A DNA stretch of 64,000 nt from Triparma columacea (Eukaryota > Sar > Bolidophyceae > Parmales > Triparmaceae): positions 60,748-124,747 of the forward strand of contig BRYA01000506.1 of NCBI GenBank assembly GCA_030267965.1. Direction: 5' to 3'. The stretch's first letter is position 1. Every line of letters starts with the position of its first letter. The translations under genes were made by a program, and so were the position numbers. This document shows, in pieces, positions 11,831 through 21,385 of this stretch. The notes under the pieces were generated by a model that was not told the DNA's origin, ran no database searches, and was given only the letters and a program-made list of their open reading frames with translations.

Positions 11831-13992
11831 ATGGGTATCTACCACATTATCTTTCCATATTTGTTGGTTTTAGTGGGTTCATTTCCCACACAGACCTTCA
11901 CAAACAGGAGATTAAACCATTTTAAGGGGGGAAAATCCACAATCACTGCCTCCGCTGCCCCAGGGGGAGACGAAAAGAGGACATTTTTTAAGTCTATATT
12001 CAAGAGGAAGAGAAGTGAGGGGGACATCAATGGCGATGCTGATACGCCCATGACTTTTGACGCCGATGACGCTGAGTATCTGTCGCCTTCACAGCTGGAT
12101 GAACCTTTGCCTCCGCAATCTGGTCTCCCTCCACCTTCAAGGCAAGTCTCCACGCAGGCACCATCCACGCCTCCCATGTCTGATGCCGAGAAACAGGCCT
12201 ACGTCGACATGGTGAACGACCCTTATCGGTTTGTTCGTGGACCTAAACCGAGGAGGGAAGACAAGGTCATCAGGCAAAAGTTGCCACTGAGGGACGCCGA
12301 TGAGGAGGCGGCGAGCAGTGTTGAGGACGACGATGAGACGAAAGCCAAGGATGAAGGGTCGCCTGTAAAGGACTCGAGGCCCCCGGCTTCTTCGGCGTGG
12401 TCTTCCACGGTGTCAAGGACCCTTGATACCCTTGGCAACAAGTCCCATATGCCTGCTAGTAAAATGGACGACCAGGCAAAGAGGGCGTTCGTGGACATGG
12501 TGAACGACCCGAATCGCTTTGTAAGGGGGAGAAATAATCAAGATCCGGGGGCGGGTGATGAGGGGACGACGAAAGAGAAGAGAGACATTGACGAAGTTAT
12601 TAATTTCCGCCCCGTTGATGATGAGGAAGAGGGGGTTGGTACTGGGGTCGAGGGACGATCCGCGGAGCAGCCCCCCGTGATCGCTCCCATCACTCCCTCC
12701 GACAGCTTCGTCCCTCCCCTGCCCACGACTGAGCCGCCGATCGACATGAGCAAGATGGACTTGAGCCAGCGGCTAGAGGTTGCTGCGATTGCCGAGGAGG
12801 GGAGGCTACAGGAGATTAAGAGGATCCGGGCCGAGCAAGAGAAGATCGCCAAGATCAAGAACCTTGAGCTCCGGAAGAAGGAAGCGGAGAGAATATCCGA
12901 ATTGAACCGGCTCCGGGAAGCGGAGATTAGGAAGGAGGAAGAGAGGAGGAAGTTCGAGAGGAGCAGGAAAGAGGAGGAGAAAATGAGGCTGTTGGAACAG
13001 AAGGAAAGGCTGCTAAAAGAGGCAGAGGCTAAGCAGATGGGTTACTGGGAGAAGAAGCTGAAGGAGGAGGAGGACGCGAGGGCGAGGAGCGCAGGAGGGG
13101 GTGGAGAGGGGGTGGAGGGGGGTGAGGGTGAGGGTGAAAGGGTGAGGGAGGAGGGAGGATTGCTAAAATCCGACCCTATGGCATTCTTCGCCAGGAAGCA
13201 GAGTGAGGGGAGCGGGTTGGGGCGGGTGGGGGCAGCAGAGTCCGCAACACCTCCGGTAGCCGCGGCGGCCGCTGCAGGACCAACTGTGGAGGAACTCATG
13301 GAACAGCAGCGCTTGAAGGAAGAGCGACTGAACGAGATCGCTCAGGCACGCGCCGCGGAGGAGGCTGCCAGGTTGGAGACGGAGGCCAAGGAGCGGGCGG
13401 AGTACGAGGCCTTCGAGAAAAGGGCAAAGCAGGAGGCGGAGGAGAGCATGAGGAAGATGGAAGAGGCGAGAAGGAGGGAGGAGGAAAGAGAGAGGATGGA
13501 GATGGAGAGGAAAAGACAAGAGAGGGAGAACGCGATTAAGGAGAAGGAGGAGGAAGAGAGGAGGAGGATGGAGACTGCGAAGGAGGAGGAGAGGGTGAAG
13601 ATGGAGGCCGCGTTTGAGAAGGTGAGGCGGAGTGAGGGGCGGAGTGAGGAGCGAAGCGACGAGCTCCAAGGCAACTATCCCCGCCTTTCAACCCTACGAC
13701 TTACCCTTTCGTGACTACGTTCCTTCGCTCATTGCAGATTCGGCTGGCAGAGGAAGAGGCCGAAAGAATCAGGAAAGAAATCGCAGCCCGGAACGAGGCG
13801 GAGGAGGAGGGGAATGGGGGGAAGAAGGAGAGGATCGACTTGAGGAAGCTTACCTTGAAGAAGGAGGAGGGGAAGGAGGAGGGGAAGGGGGAGGAGGAGG
13901 GAGGGAAGGGGGGGGCAGGGTTCAGGAGCAAGGTCACTGAAGAGGAAAAGGCAAAGGCAAGGAGGTTCGGGATCAAGCTGGACGGACTTTAG
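11831..13992 (+). CDS. Signal-anchored coiled-coil protein with duplicated DMVNDPxRFVRG motif
   Basis: There are two exons, 11831-13621 and 13738-13992 (intron GTGAGG to TTGCAG, phase 0), encoding 681 residues. Residues 1-24 are a hydrophobic signal followed by FTNRR, so secretory-pathway or plastid import is possible. A 22-residue motif occurs twice, at residues 116-137 and 212-233, with the shared core DMVNDPxRFVRG and acidic/Ser linkers between. From about residue 290 onward the protein is a long charged Glu/Lys/Arg coiled coil interrupted by Gly/Glu and Ala runs. The short end is Lys/Glu/Gly-rich. I do not recognise the family and assign no function. The coding G/A bias is extreme in the second half. 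Confidence 0.7.
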
Positions 13993-14429
13993 GACGGAGC
14001 GGGGGCTATTTTTAGGACTGTTGGGACTAGGTTTGTTAATTGAAATGTGAAAAACATACATTTCTTTTATTCACAGATCAGATATGGACGAAGAAAGAAA
14101 ACAATCTCACCTGAAAACCATTGAAGTTGGACCTTCTTGCGAAAGCCAAGGACCAACAAACCTCACCAAAAAGTGGAAGATCCTATTTTCCCCCAGTCCG
14201 TAGGATATTGATAATGGGCGCTTCACAAGTGTGAGTGTTTAACACGATTGTTGTAATGTAGTAGTTTTATTATGCGTATGAATCGATTTAGGCCAATTTT
14301 TAATGAGCTCCACTTGTCGGGAAAAACACGACATCATCAACTAACTCTTCAAATAACTCTTCATCACTCTTCATACTCTTCACACTCTTCATCCACAGAC
14401 TACTAGATCTTCTTGCTTATGTATGCTTT
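13993..14429. other. Intergenic region with ACTCTTCA direct repeats
   Basis: This 437 bp stretch contains no convincing coding frame. At 14342-14395 a short direct repeat of the form ACTCTTCA recurs about six times just upstream of the next start codon. It may be part of that gene's 5' region; its function is unknown. Confidence 0.4.
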
Positions 14430-15269
14430 ATGCTATTCCTCAGTCTGGCCTTACAGCCAACTGAGACTGGCTCATTTTCCAGTTTACCGTCGGTCTTTGG
14501 TTTTTCTAGCGTAAATTGGGTAAACAGGCACAGTGCTCATGCCAGCGTTCATGCCGTGGTAAACCAGAGGAGGGGTTGGGGGCGCTTTTGGGAGACCAGG
14601 ATGATGTCCCAGGGCGAGTTGTCCCTGCAGAGTACTGACGAGTCCTTTGAGGATGAGGCTAGAAGGGCAATGGAGGACCTAAATTTCGTTCCTTCGAAGG
14701 AAGTCACAGCTGATACAGTGAAGGACGAGCTCTTCGAGGAGATGCTCTCCCAGGTCAAGGAGGCCGCGCCATCGCAGGACGATCGAGACTTGCGGGAGCT
14801 ACTAAGGGAAAGCTTGGACGAGGAATTCGAGAAGGCTGCCATCAAGCTTGCCTTGGAGGCCGAGAACATCAAGAATATGGACTCTCAAGCCATCTTCGCC
14901 GAGAACCGCTCCAAGATTATCGAAGAGCTCGTCAGCCGCGACGAGGAGCGCCTCCGCGAGGGGGAGAAGAAGGTCACCGTGTTGGTCGACCGCGTGAAGC
15001 GGGAGGAGGACTCCGTCCGGGAGGCCATCAGGGCCCTGGAGGAGGCCAGCGAGGGGACGCGGTCCGGGTCGGATCCCCTGTACAGGGTGGCGAGCTTCAG
15101 GGAGCAGCCGCTGGGGAAGCAGGCGGCCCTGACGGCGGCGGTGCTATTTGCGGCGAGGGCGGGATCGGCGATAATAGGGGACGTTGTGAAGGGGGGGGGG
15201 AACGACGGACTTTCAATAGCAGCGCAAGCGGGCCTTGCATTTGCCGCCGCAGTAGTCTATTTTATCTAA
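14430..15269 (+). CDS. Unknown protein with N-terminal hydrophobic segment and C-terminal membrane segments
   Basis: This is a single exon of 279 residues. It starts MLFLSLALQ, a short hydrophobic stretch, followed by a Ser/Phe-rich region that could be a transit sequence. Residues 65-225 are acidic, helical and probably coiled coil. The last 50 residues have two hydrophobic Ala-rich segments (AALTAAVLFAARAG and AAQAGLAFAAAVVYFI) that could anchor it in a membrane with its end buried. No family is recognised. Codon use resembles the neighbours, and the frame ends cleanly 115 bp from the convergent CLC gene. An upstream exon is possible because a CCTCAG acceptor-like site lies just after the start. 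Confidence 0.6.
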   Translation: MLFLSLALQPTETGSFSSLPSVFGFSSVNWVNRHSAHASVHAVVNQRRGWGRFWETRMMSQGELSLQSTDESFEDEARRAMEDLNFVPSKEVTADTVKDELFEEMLSQVKEAAPSQDDRDLRELLRESLDEEFEKAAIKLALEAENIKNMDSQAIFAENRSKIIEELVSRDEERLREGEKKVTVLVDRVKREEDSVREAIRALEEASEGTRSGSDPLYRVASFREQPLGKQAALTAAVLFAARAGSAIIGDVVKGGGNDGLSIAAQAGLAFAAAVVYFI

Positions 15270-15384
15270 AAAAGACTCAATATTAGAAAAGTGACACGTC
15301 GTATTGTTTGGTATACAAGCGGCTTTCCTGCAGGCTTAAATTGTTCTATTATTCGTCTACCCCCCCCCCCCCCACCCCCACCCC

Positions 15385-18300
15385 TCAGTGGTTCTTTAGC
15401 TTCTCCTTAACAATGTCCTTCCTCGTGACAATCCCCACCACCTTCCCCCCCTCCACAACCGTCAGGTGTCTAAGTCCCATGTTAGTGAATAGCCTGTACG
15501 CCCTACTGAGCGGCGTGTTCGCCGCCACCGCGTGGGGCGCCACGTTCATCACGCTCCCGACGTTGACTGCCCTTCCCCTGTCCTCCTCCCTCAGGGAGAC
15601 TGTCGGGAGCCGCTCGCTGTCGACCTGGAGGTCGTCCTTTATTACGTACACGGTGTCCAGGAGCATGCTGCGCCTGTTGGCGCTGTCCCTACCCCTGGAG
15701 GGGGAAGGGGCGGGGCTCTGCTGCCGCTGCTCCTTCCTGTTGTCGACCGCGAACTTGCAATCGTTCCCTACCGCGAGTGCCGCTGTTACTGGCTCGCTCA
15801 CGAAGCTTAGGTTGTTCCTCCTCAGCCCCTGGAACCTCTTCCCCCCCGCGGTGTCGTCGCTGGCCGACCTTACGGGGACGACTCCCGTCCCCGACGACGA
15901 GTAGAACTCTGCCCAGTTGTTGTCGCTCGTCGTCCTCTCCCCGTAGCTGTGCCTCCTGTCCCCAGCTAAGTCTCCCCCACCCTCCCCTCCGAACTCCCCG
16001 GGGGGAGCGTCCTCCCTTACGAACACCCCGCACTCGACCATCGCCGCCAGTTGGTCCCTCCTGACCATGCCTACCAGCTCCCCACCCTCCCTGACCACCG
16101 GGAAACCGTTGTGAGTCGTGTTGTTTAGTATCCCCTCAATCTCCCCCGCCCTAGCCCTGACCCCGACGGCCACGACCGACCTGGTCATGACCTCCCCGAC
16201 CTCCGCCTGGTCCCAAGTCTTGTGTATGTGGTGCTCAAGGTACGGGTACCCCTTTAGCTCCATCCCTATCTCGTATATTCCCTCCGTGAAGTGGTCCCCC
16301 ACCCACTTGCTGACGACGGTCGTGATAACGATGGGTATGAGGAACTTCGTCTCCCCCGTTCCCTCCATTATTATAACGCAGAGGCTGACCGTGGACCTCT
16401 GGACTCCCCCGAGGAGCGCCGTGGCGCCGACCAGGGCAAAGGTGGCGGGGGACACCCCGGGCATGAAGTGACGCTCGATTATTATGCCGGCGTAGCCACC
16501 CAGGCTACCACCGATTAGGATGGTGGGCATGAAGAGACCGCAGGGGATGTGGGTACCAAACGTCACGAGAAGGAGGGGCAGGAAGAGGAAACCGACGACG
16601 AGGAGTGTTCTGGAGGGGGGGGGGGGGGGGGGGGGTGGGGGGAGTGAAAATAAAATAAAAATTGCCCCCCCCCCCCTCCCCTCACCTCTCGTCGAAGGTC
16701 TGCGGGTCTCTGAGTATGTTCTTAATAGCCTCCTCCCTGCTTCCGAAAAAGACACTAGCTAGTTCGTTCGTCTGGTTGACCCCGCAGTTGAACCTGCTCC
16801 CGAAGTCGTCAACGAACTCGTCCCCCCCCCCGTCGTCGTCCTCTAGCCACGGCGCCCAGTCGTCGTCCCCCCCCCCGTCGTCCCCTGCCGGCACGGGGGA
16901 GCGGCAGGCGAAGTAAGAGAACAGGATGGGGAGCCAGAAGGTGAGAGCGGAGGTCAGGGCGCTGAGGCAGGCGACCTCGAGGACCTTCCAGGGCCAGGAT
17001 TTACCCTTGTGCCAGTTGCTCCTCCTCATGGCGATCCTCCGCCACGTAGAGTTGAAGCAGGCCCCGATCAGCCCGCCCAGGACGCCCAGGACCGCATAGT
17101 AGGGTATCTCGCCGAACCGGTTCTTGAGGACGTCCCCGTCCGGGGTCTTGATGGAGTCCAGGGTCAGGACCCCGTAGTTGGTCAGATCGTTAGAGTAGAC
17201 GGCGATGCAGAAGGTGGCTATCGAGGTCCCTATCAGCGTCCTCCAGAGCATGCGCGAGGGGAAGTGCGACCCCACCTCCTCGAACGCAAAGAGTATCCCC
17301 CCGATGGGGGCCCCGAAGGCAGCGGCGAACCCGCAGGCCGAGCCGATGCAGATGAAGTCCCGCCGCTCCCCGTCGTTCCTGAAGGTCGTCATGTAACCCA
17401 GGCAGCGGCTGAGCCAGCTCCTGTGGATGGCCTCGTCCACGTGGGAGCAACCCACCAGGGCTGCCAGGGTTGGGTTGTTGGTCCGGAGCTGACGGATGCC
17501 GGAGACCATCTTGCCGGTCCTGGTAACGCCGCCGCCGATGGCGGCGCCGAGGTGGACGAGGGGACCCTCGGGACCCACGGCCAGCCCGGAGGCCACGGAG
17601 AGGGTGGTGCCTATAGTCTTGATGAGGATGGTCTTGAGGGTCATGAAGCCCTTGATGTTCACGCCATTCAGGTAAGCCTTTACCTCAGGTATACCGGAAC
17701 CCTGCGCGGAGGGAGAGACCAGAACGGTGAGGAGGGAGGCGGAGACGGAGAGCAAGAGGTTCCAGGAGGTGAAGAGGAGGAAGACCCGGAGGTAGTCAAT
17801 GGCGGAGGCTTCCTCGGTTATCATGGACTCCTCAACGTCAGAGAGGGCGTGCTCCCGGAGGTCTGTGAGGACATCTGCGGGGCGGGGTGGGGTGGGGTCG
17901 AGTTAGGGTGATGGGAGGGAAGGGAAGCAGAATGGAAGCAGAAGGGAAGCAGAATGGAAGCAGAATGGAAGCAGGGTGGTTTGGCGATACTAAAGCATCC
18001 CTCCGCTAAAGCTTCCCTCCGCTAAAGCTTCCCTCCGCTAAAGCTTCCCTCCGCTAAAGCTTCCCTCCGCTAAAGCTTCCCTCCGCTAAAGCTTCCCTCC
18101 CCCCTCTCACCTATGTTCCATACTATAGCAATGGCAGTGCTCCCAGTCAACAAGCCCGTGACTATCGTCAGCAGCCACCTCACGAAGGTCCTCCCCGTGT
18201 AACCTATGAGCGTCCTCCTCCTGTTGGGGCTGGGGTTCTCTGGGATCACAGTAGTCTGGGAGGAGATTGATTTAGTGAATGAGTTAATTAAGGTTTCAAA

Positions 18301-18642
18301 GTCTAGGGATTCATAAGGGGCGATGGAGGTGGGAGAGGGAGGGTGCGAGGGCTGCAGTGGCGTAGGGGGCGTAGATGCCGACGTAGATGCTGCTGATACA
18401 GGAGATATTAATGGCTCTGTGTAATCTTGATTTGAGAGGAGTGAGTCATCTGGTGATGGGGGAGTATAGCGGCCAGATAGCATGGTTGATAGGGACGTAA
18501 AGGAGGATGGCTTAATCGGATGAAGTTCAATTTCAGCAATGATGCATAAATGGTTGAGGACAGAGGTCCTTCTTTTGGTCTTCTTTTTCTTCTTCGGGTC
18601 GTCTCGACTTTCGTCCGATTTTCGACGGAGTTGAGTTCCCAA
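15385..18642 (-). CDS. CLC-type chloride/proton antiporter with C-terminal CBS pair
   Basis: There are three exons, 18642-18111, 17874-16686 and 16609-15385, giving 981 residues; all joins keep frame. The selectivity motif is GSGIPE, with Ser as in chloride-selecting members rather than the Pro of nitrate-selecting plant ones. The gating-glutamate motif is GPEGPLVH, and the third motif is GLFMPTILIGG. In FAFEEVGSHF the second Glu sits where exchangers keep the proton glutamate and plasma-membrane channels have Val, so transport is probably 2Cl-/H+ exchange. The C-terminus has two CBS domains separated by a disordered insert of about 110 residues. The N-terminus is a long Ser/Pro/Thr cytosolic tail. 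The start could be 18642 or the internal Met at 18483; the latter leaves a roomier divergent promoter with the methylglyoxal synthase gene. An endomembrane or plastid-envelope location is likely but not shown. Confidence 0.88.
17926..18100. repeat. Tandem repeats inside CLC intron 1
   Basis: Two short arrays lie inside the 236 nt first intron of the CLC gene. One has an 11-12 bp unit around GAAGCAGAATG (about 17926-17975). The other has about seven copies of a 16 bp unit, TAAAGCTTCCCTCCGC (17991-18100), nearly identical to one another. The second array abuts the 5' splice site on the coding strand. Confidence 0.85.
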
Positions 18643-18706
18643 ATAGTATCTTGAGCGTCACTCACTGCACAACTGATCTGTTAGATTAAATTAAGTTGCG
18701 ATTACC

Positions 18707-19672
18707 ATGGCATCAAAGACAGATATACGTAAGCTTTCGCTGGTTACGCAGATTCCTGCGATGCAAAACCCCTCCGGAGTCTCAGATGAGGTCAAGAAAA
18801 AGCAAATTGCCAACATGAATCGCAGGATGACTCGCAAGATGACAGTCCTCCCTGTCGAAGTGGCGAAGTTATTTGGGGCACAGAATCTCTCAGAGAACGT
18901 AGATGATACGTTCGATGAGGACGATGAGGATAACGAGGATGATGAGAGTACGGAAGATTCAGATAGCGAAGAGAGGAGCAAGGAGGAGCTCAATGACATG
19001 TTCAGTCCTGAAAACATGCGCTGCCTTGCCCTTATCTCACACAATTACATGAAGCCTGCAATGAAGCTGTTCGTTTTGGCCAATAAAAATGTGCTGAGGC
19101 GTTTTAGGCTCACTGGAACAGCCACGACGATGAAGATGCTAAGGTCTGTCTTTGGCGACGACCCTAATGTCGTATACGGTCCGACTTGCTCGAGTGGCCC
19201 ACTGGGGGGAGATGCTCAAGTCGCTGCTCAGATGTGTATGGAGGACCTTGGTGGCATGTTCTTTTTCCGCGACCCGCTCACTTCTCATCCCCACATCGCC
19301 GACATTGAAAGCCTTGCGAGGCTCGCGAACGTGCACAACATCATGACTTGCGAAAACCCGACTACGGGCCTCATGCTCATTAATGTGCTCAAGATGGCAA
19401 CCGAAGAGAAGAGGCCTGAGCTTATCCCCTCCTTCTTCACGACTCTGGAGAGCCCATGTGTCAAGTCATACCAGGAGGAGCAGAACCGAGTTTCGGCAAG
19501 CGTCGCGGGGAATCCCATCATGGAGGCCCGCCACAGCTCCCCATATGCCAGAAAGCTCAAGGCAGAGGTGAAAGCGAGTCAGCTGAAGGAAGTGGTGGCA
19601 GTTCAAGCTGCTGGAGCGGCTAAGCTTTCTCAGGAAGCCGTCAACAATGACAATCCTACATTACAGGCATGA
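18707..19672 (+). CDS. mgsA: Methylglyoxal synthase with long N-terminal extension
   Basis: This is a single exon of 321 residues. Residues 104-230 match bacterial methylglyoxal synthase, which converts dihydroxyacetone phosphate to methylglyoxal and phosphate. Landmarks are His112 in ISHNYMKP (E. coli His19), Lys116 (Lys23), SGPLGGD with Asp169 (catalytic Asp71), FFRDPL with Asp189 (Asp91), and HPHIAD with His196 (His98) and Asp199 (Asp101). The position of E. coli Asp20 is Asn113 here. The family is usually about 150 residues. This copy has a basic then strongly acidic 100-residue N-terminal extension and a C-terminal tail of about 85 residues. No clear targeting signal is seen. It is divergent from the CLC gene with only 64 bp between annotated starts. 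Its presence in a eukaryote is unusual and suggests lateral origin, but codon use does not stand out. Confidence 0.85.
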   Translation: MASKTDIRKLSLVTQIPAMQNPSGVSDEVKKKQIANMNRRMTRKMTVLPVEVAKLFGAQNLSENVDDTFDEDDEDNEDDESTEDSDSEERSKEELNDMFSPENMRCLALISHNYMKPAMKLFVLANKNVLRRFRLTGTATTMKMLRSVFGDDPNVVYGPTCSSGPLGGDAQVAAQMCMEDLGGMFFFRDPLTSHPHIADIESLARLANVHNIMTCENPTTGLMLINVLKMATEEKRPELIPSFFTTLESPCVKSYQEEQNRVSASVAGNPIMEARHSSPYARKLKAEVKASQLKEVVAVQAAGAAKLSQEAVNNDNPTLQA

Positions 19673-20120
19673 AAAGAAATTGAATTGCTCAATACAGCAA
19701 ATATACTTTTCAACGGAATTCAATAATCGTTTCGCCACTGAAGATCTCTGGGAGGAGGTTGCGGGGGTCCTGGGGGGCAGGAGGGAGAAGCAGAGGATAC
19801 GATCAGGAAGTAGGTGCCGGAGGCGAAGAACGGTATGGTCAGAGAGTTCATGCGGAAGGTCGAGGAGGGATTAGGAGGAAAAAGAAGGTCAGGGGGGGGG
19901 GGGGAGAAGGGACGATAAAGCAAGGGACACAGTGAAATTATTTACTCGTTTTGATATTGTTCATGAGCTCACGATCACTTTCTTCTTATATTCCGCGGGC
20001 GTGGGGGGGGGATGCGTGAAGTGGGGCTTGGGCAAGGCTGATAAAGGCTTTCATTACTGACGATCATTCCGAAAAAATTCATAAAAAGCGAGGGGATTTT
20101 GGCTTGGGGGGAGATTTCTC
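19673..20120. other. Intergenic region, no gene seen
   Basis: This is about 450 bp with short G-runs (19890-19905, 20005-20012) and AT-rich patches. I see no supported coding frame or RNA gene. Confidence 0.4.
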
Positions 20121-20370
20121 CAGAATTTGGCAAGAAAACTCTATTATACACTTTAGCTACGTTTCACAACCAACCTAACTCTTCATAATACCAACAACGA
20201 TAATAATAACTACAGCATAACCAAATACATTACAGGCTTTAGCTAAATTTGGTCCCCAACAAAACACATCGGCCAAATCCCTAACTTTCAATCTCCTCCT
20301 CTCCATCTAACCATTCACGCCATATCTTAGCTCAAGCGCTATCAGTACTACCACTTTTATCCTCCCCAAG
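20121..20370 (+). promoter_or_regulatory. LRR-family shared upstream block, copy A
   Basis: This 250 bp upstream of LRR gene A is closely related to 33275-33537 upstream of LRR gene B, with long identical runs such as AGAATTTGGCAAGAAAA, CTTTAGCTACGTTTCACAAC and CCCTAACTTTCAATCTCCTC. It continues into identical first codons. It probably holds the promoter and 5' leader that were duplicated with the gene. Confidence 0.6.
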
Positions 20371-21135
20371 ATGCCCAGCTCAGCAGTGTACTCTGGAGTA
20401 GAGAGATTCATTGGAGATCTTGAACTCACGGAGGTGACTTTTGCAGAAGGAGTGACGACAATTGGCGAAGGAGCCTTCTACTGTTGCAACAACCTCGCAG
20501 CCATCACAATCCCGGACTCAGTGACGACGATTGGTAACGAAGCCTTCGAAGGATGCTCCTCCCTCATAACCATCACAATCCCGGACTCAGTGACGAAGAT
20601 TGGCTTTAGCGCCTTCATGGATTGCTGTTTCCTCACGGCCATCACAATCCCCGACGGAGTGACGTCGATTGACTTTTACGCCTTCTTTCAATGCTCCTCC
20701 CTCGCAGCCATCACAATCCCGGACGGAGTGACGATGATTGGTGATGAAGCCTTCTTGGGATGCTGGTCCCTCACAGCCATCACCATCCCGGACTCTGTGA
20801 CGACGATTGGCGATCAAGCCTTCAGATATTGCTCTGCCCTAACGAAACTCAGTCTATCTCCTGCTGTCTCCATCGGTGAAGACTGCTTCTCAGACTGCAC
20901 CGCCTTGATCGCTGCCGCTGCCGATCAAAATATGCCGACTGTCTCGGCCCTCCTCCATTCTAGGTGGTACGCCATACTTGAACGCGTCACCGTTCTGTCC
21001 TGCCTCAAAGCACTCTTTACGGACCAAAAAAAGAGGAAGCGACAGGACGGAGGTGAAGCGCAAACACTTGGGGTAACTGCGACACGCAAGAGGCTCCCGA
21101 AGGTTATGTGGAGAGTTATTCTGGAATTTCTGTAA
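20371..21135 (+). CDS. BspA-type leucine-rich repeat (LRR_5) protein A
   Basis: This is a single exon of 254 residues. After a short N-terminus (MPSSAVYSGVERF) come six 23-residue LRR_5 units of the pattern AITIPDSVTTIGDxAFxxCSSL, each 69 bp, then a degenerate unit. A C-terminal domain of about 100 residues follows, ending KRLPKVMWRVILEFL. That domain and the N-terminus are shared with the genes at 33538 and 34404, while the repeat number varies (6, 3 and 9). LRR_5 repeats form solenoids used for protein binding. There is no signal peptide or membrane segment, so the protein is likely intracellular. The LPxxxWxxILxFL end loosely resembles the first helix of an F-box, but that is speculative. 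Biological role unknown. Confidence 0.85.
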   Translation: MPSSAVYSGVERFIGDLELTEVTFAEGVTTIGEGAFYCCNNLAAITIPDSVTTIGNEAFEGCSSLITITIPDSVTKIGFSAFMDCCFLTAITIPDGVTSIDFYAFFQCSSLAAITIPDGVTMIGDEAFLGCWSLTAITIPDSVTTIGDQAFRYCSALTKLSLSPAVSIGEDCFSDCTALIAAAADQNMPTVSALLHSRWYAILERVTVLSCLKALFTDQKKRKRQDGGEAQTLGVTATRKRLPKVMWRVILEFL

Positions 21136-21385
21136 CTCTAAAATCACCGTTGAACTGCATGCAAGAGCGTCCTGGAAGTTTTATTGAGAGCTACATATTC
21201 TGGGTCTTTTCATGCCATGACTTACTTGTTGTTCTGCTTGATACCAAATTCTATGTATGATCTCAAAATCTCAAAATGGAGGCCCAAATATCCCTCTTCC
21301 TTCTCCTTTCTTCTTAATTTCTCTCGTCATTTTTGTACATAAACAAATACATCCACAAGTAGATATCTACGTGTAGATCCATATA

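Noticed and set aside
17009..17911. 300-codon + strand frame opposite the CLC gene
   Set aside because: It is Gly/Glu/Pro-rich nonsense composition opposite highly conserved CLC exons.
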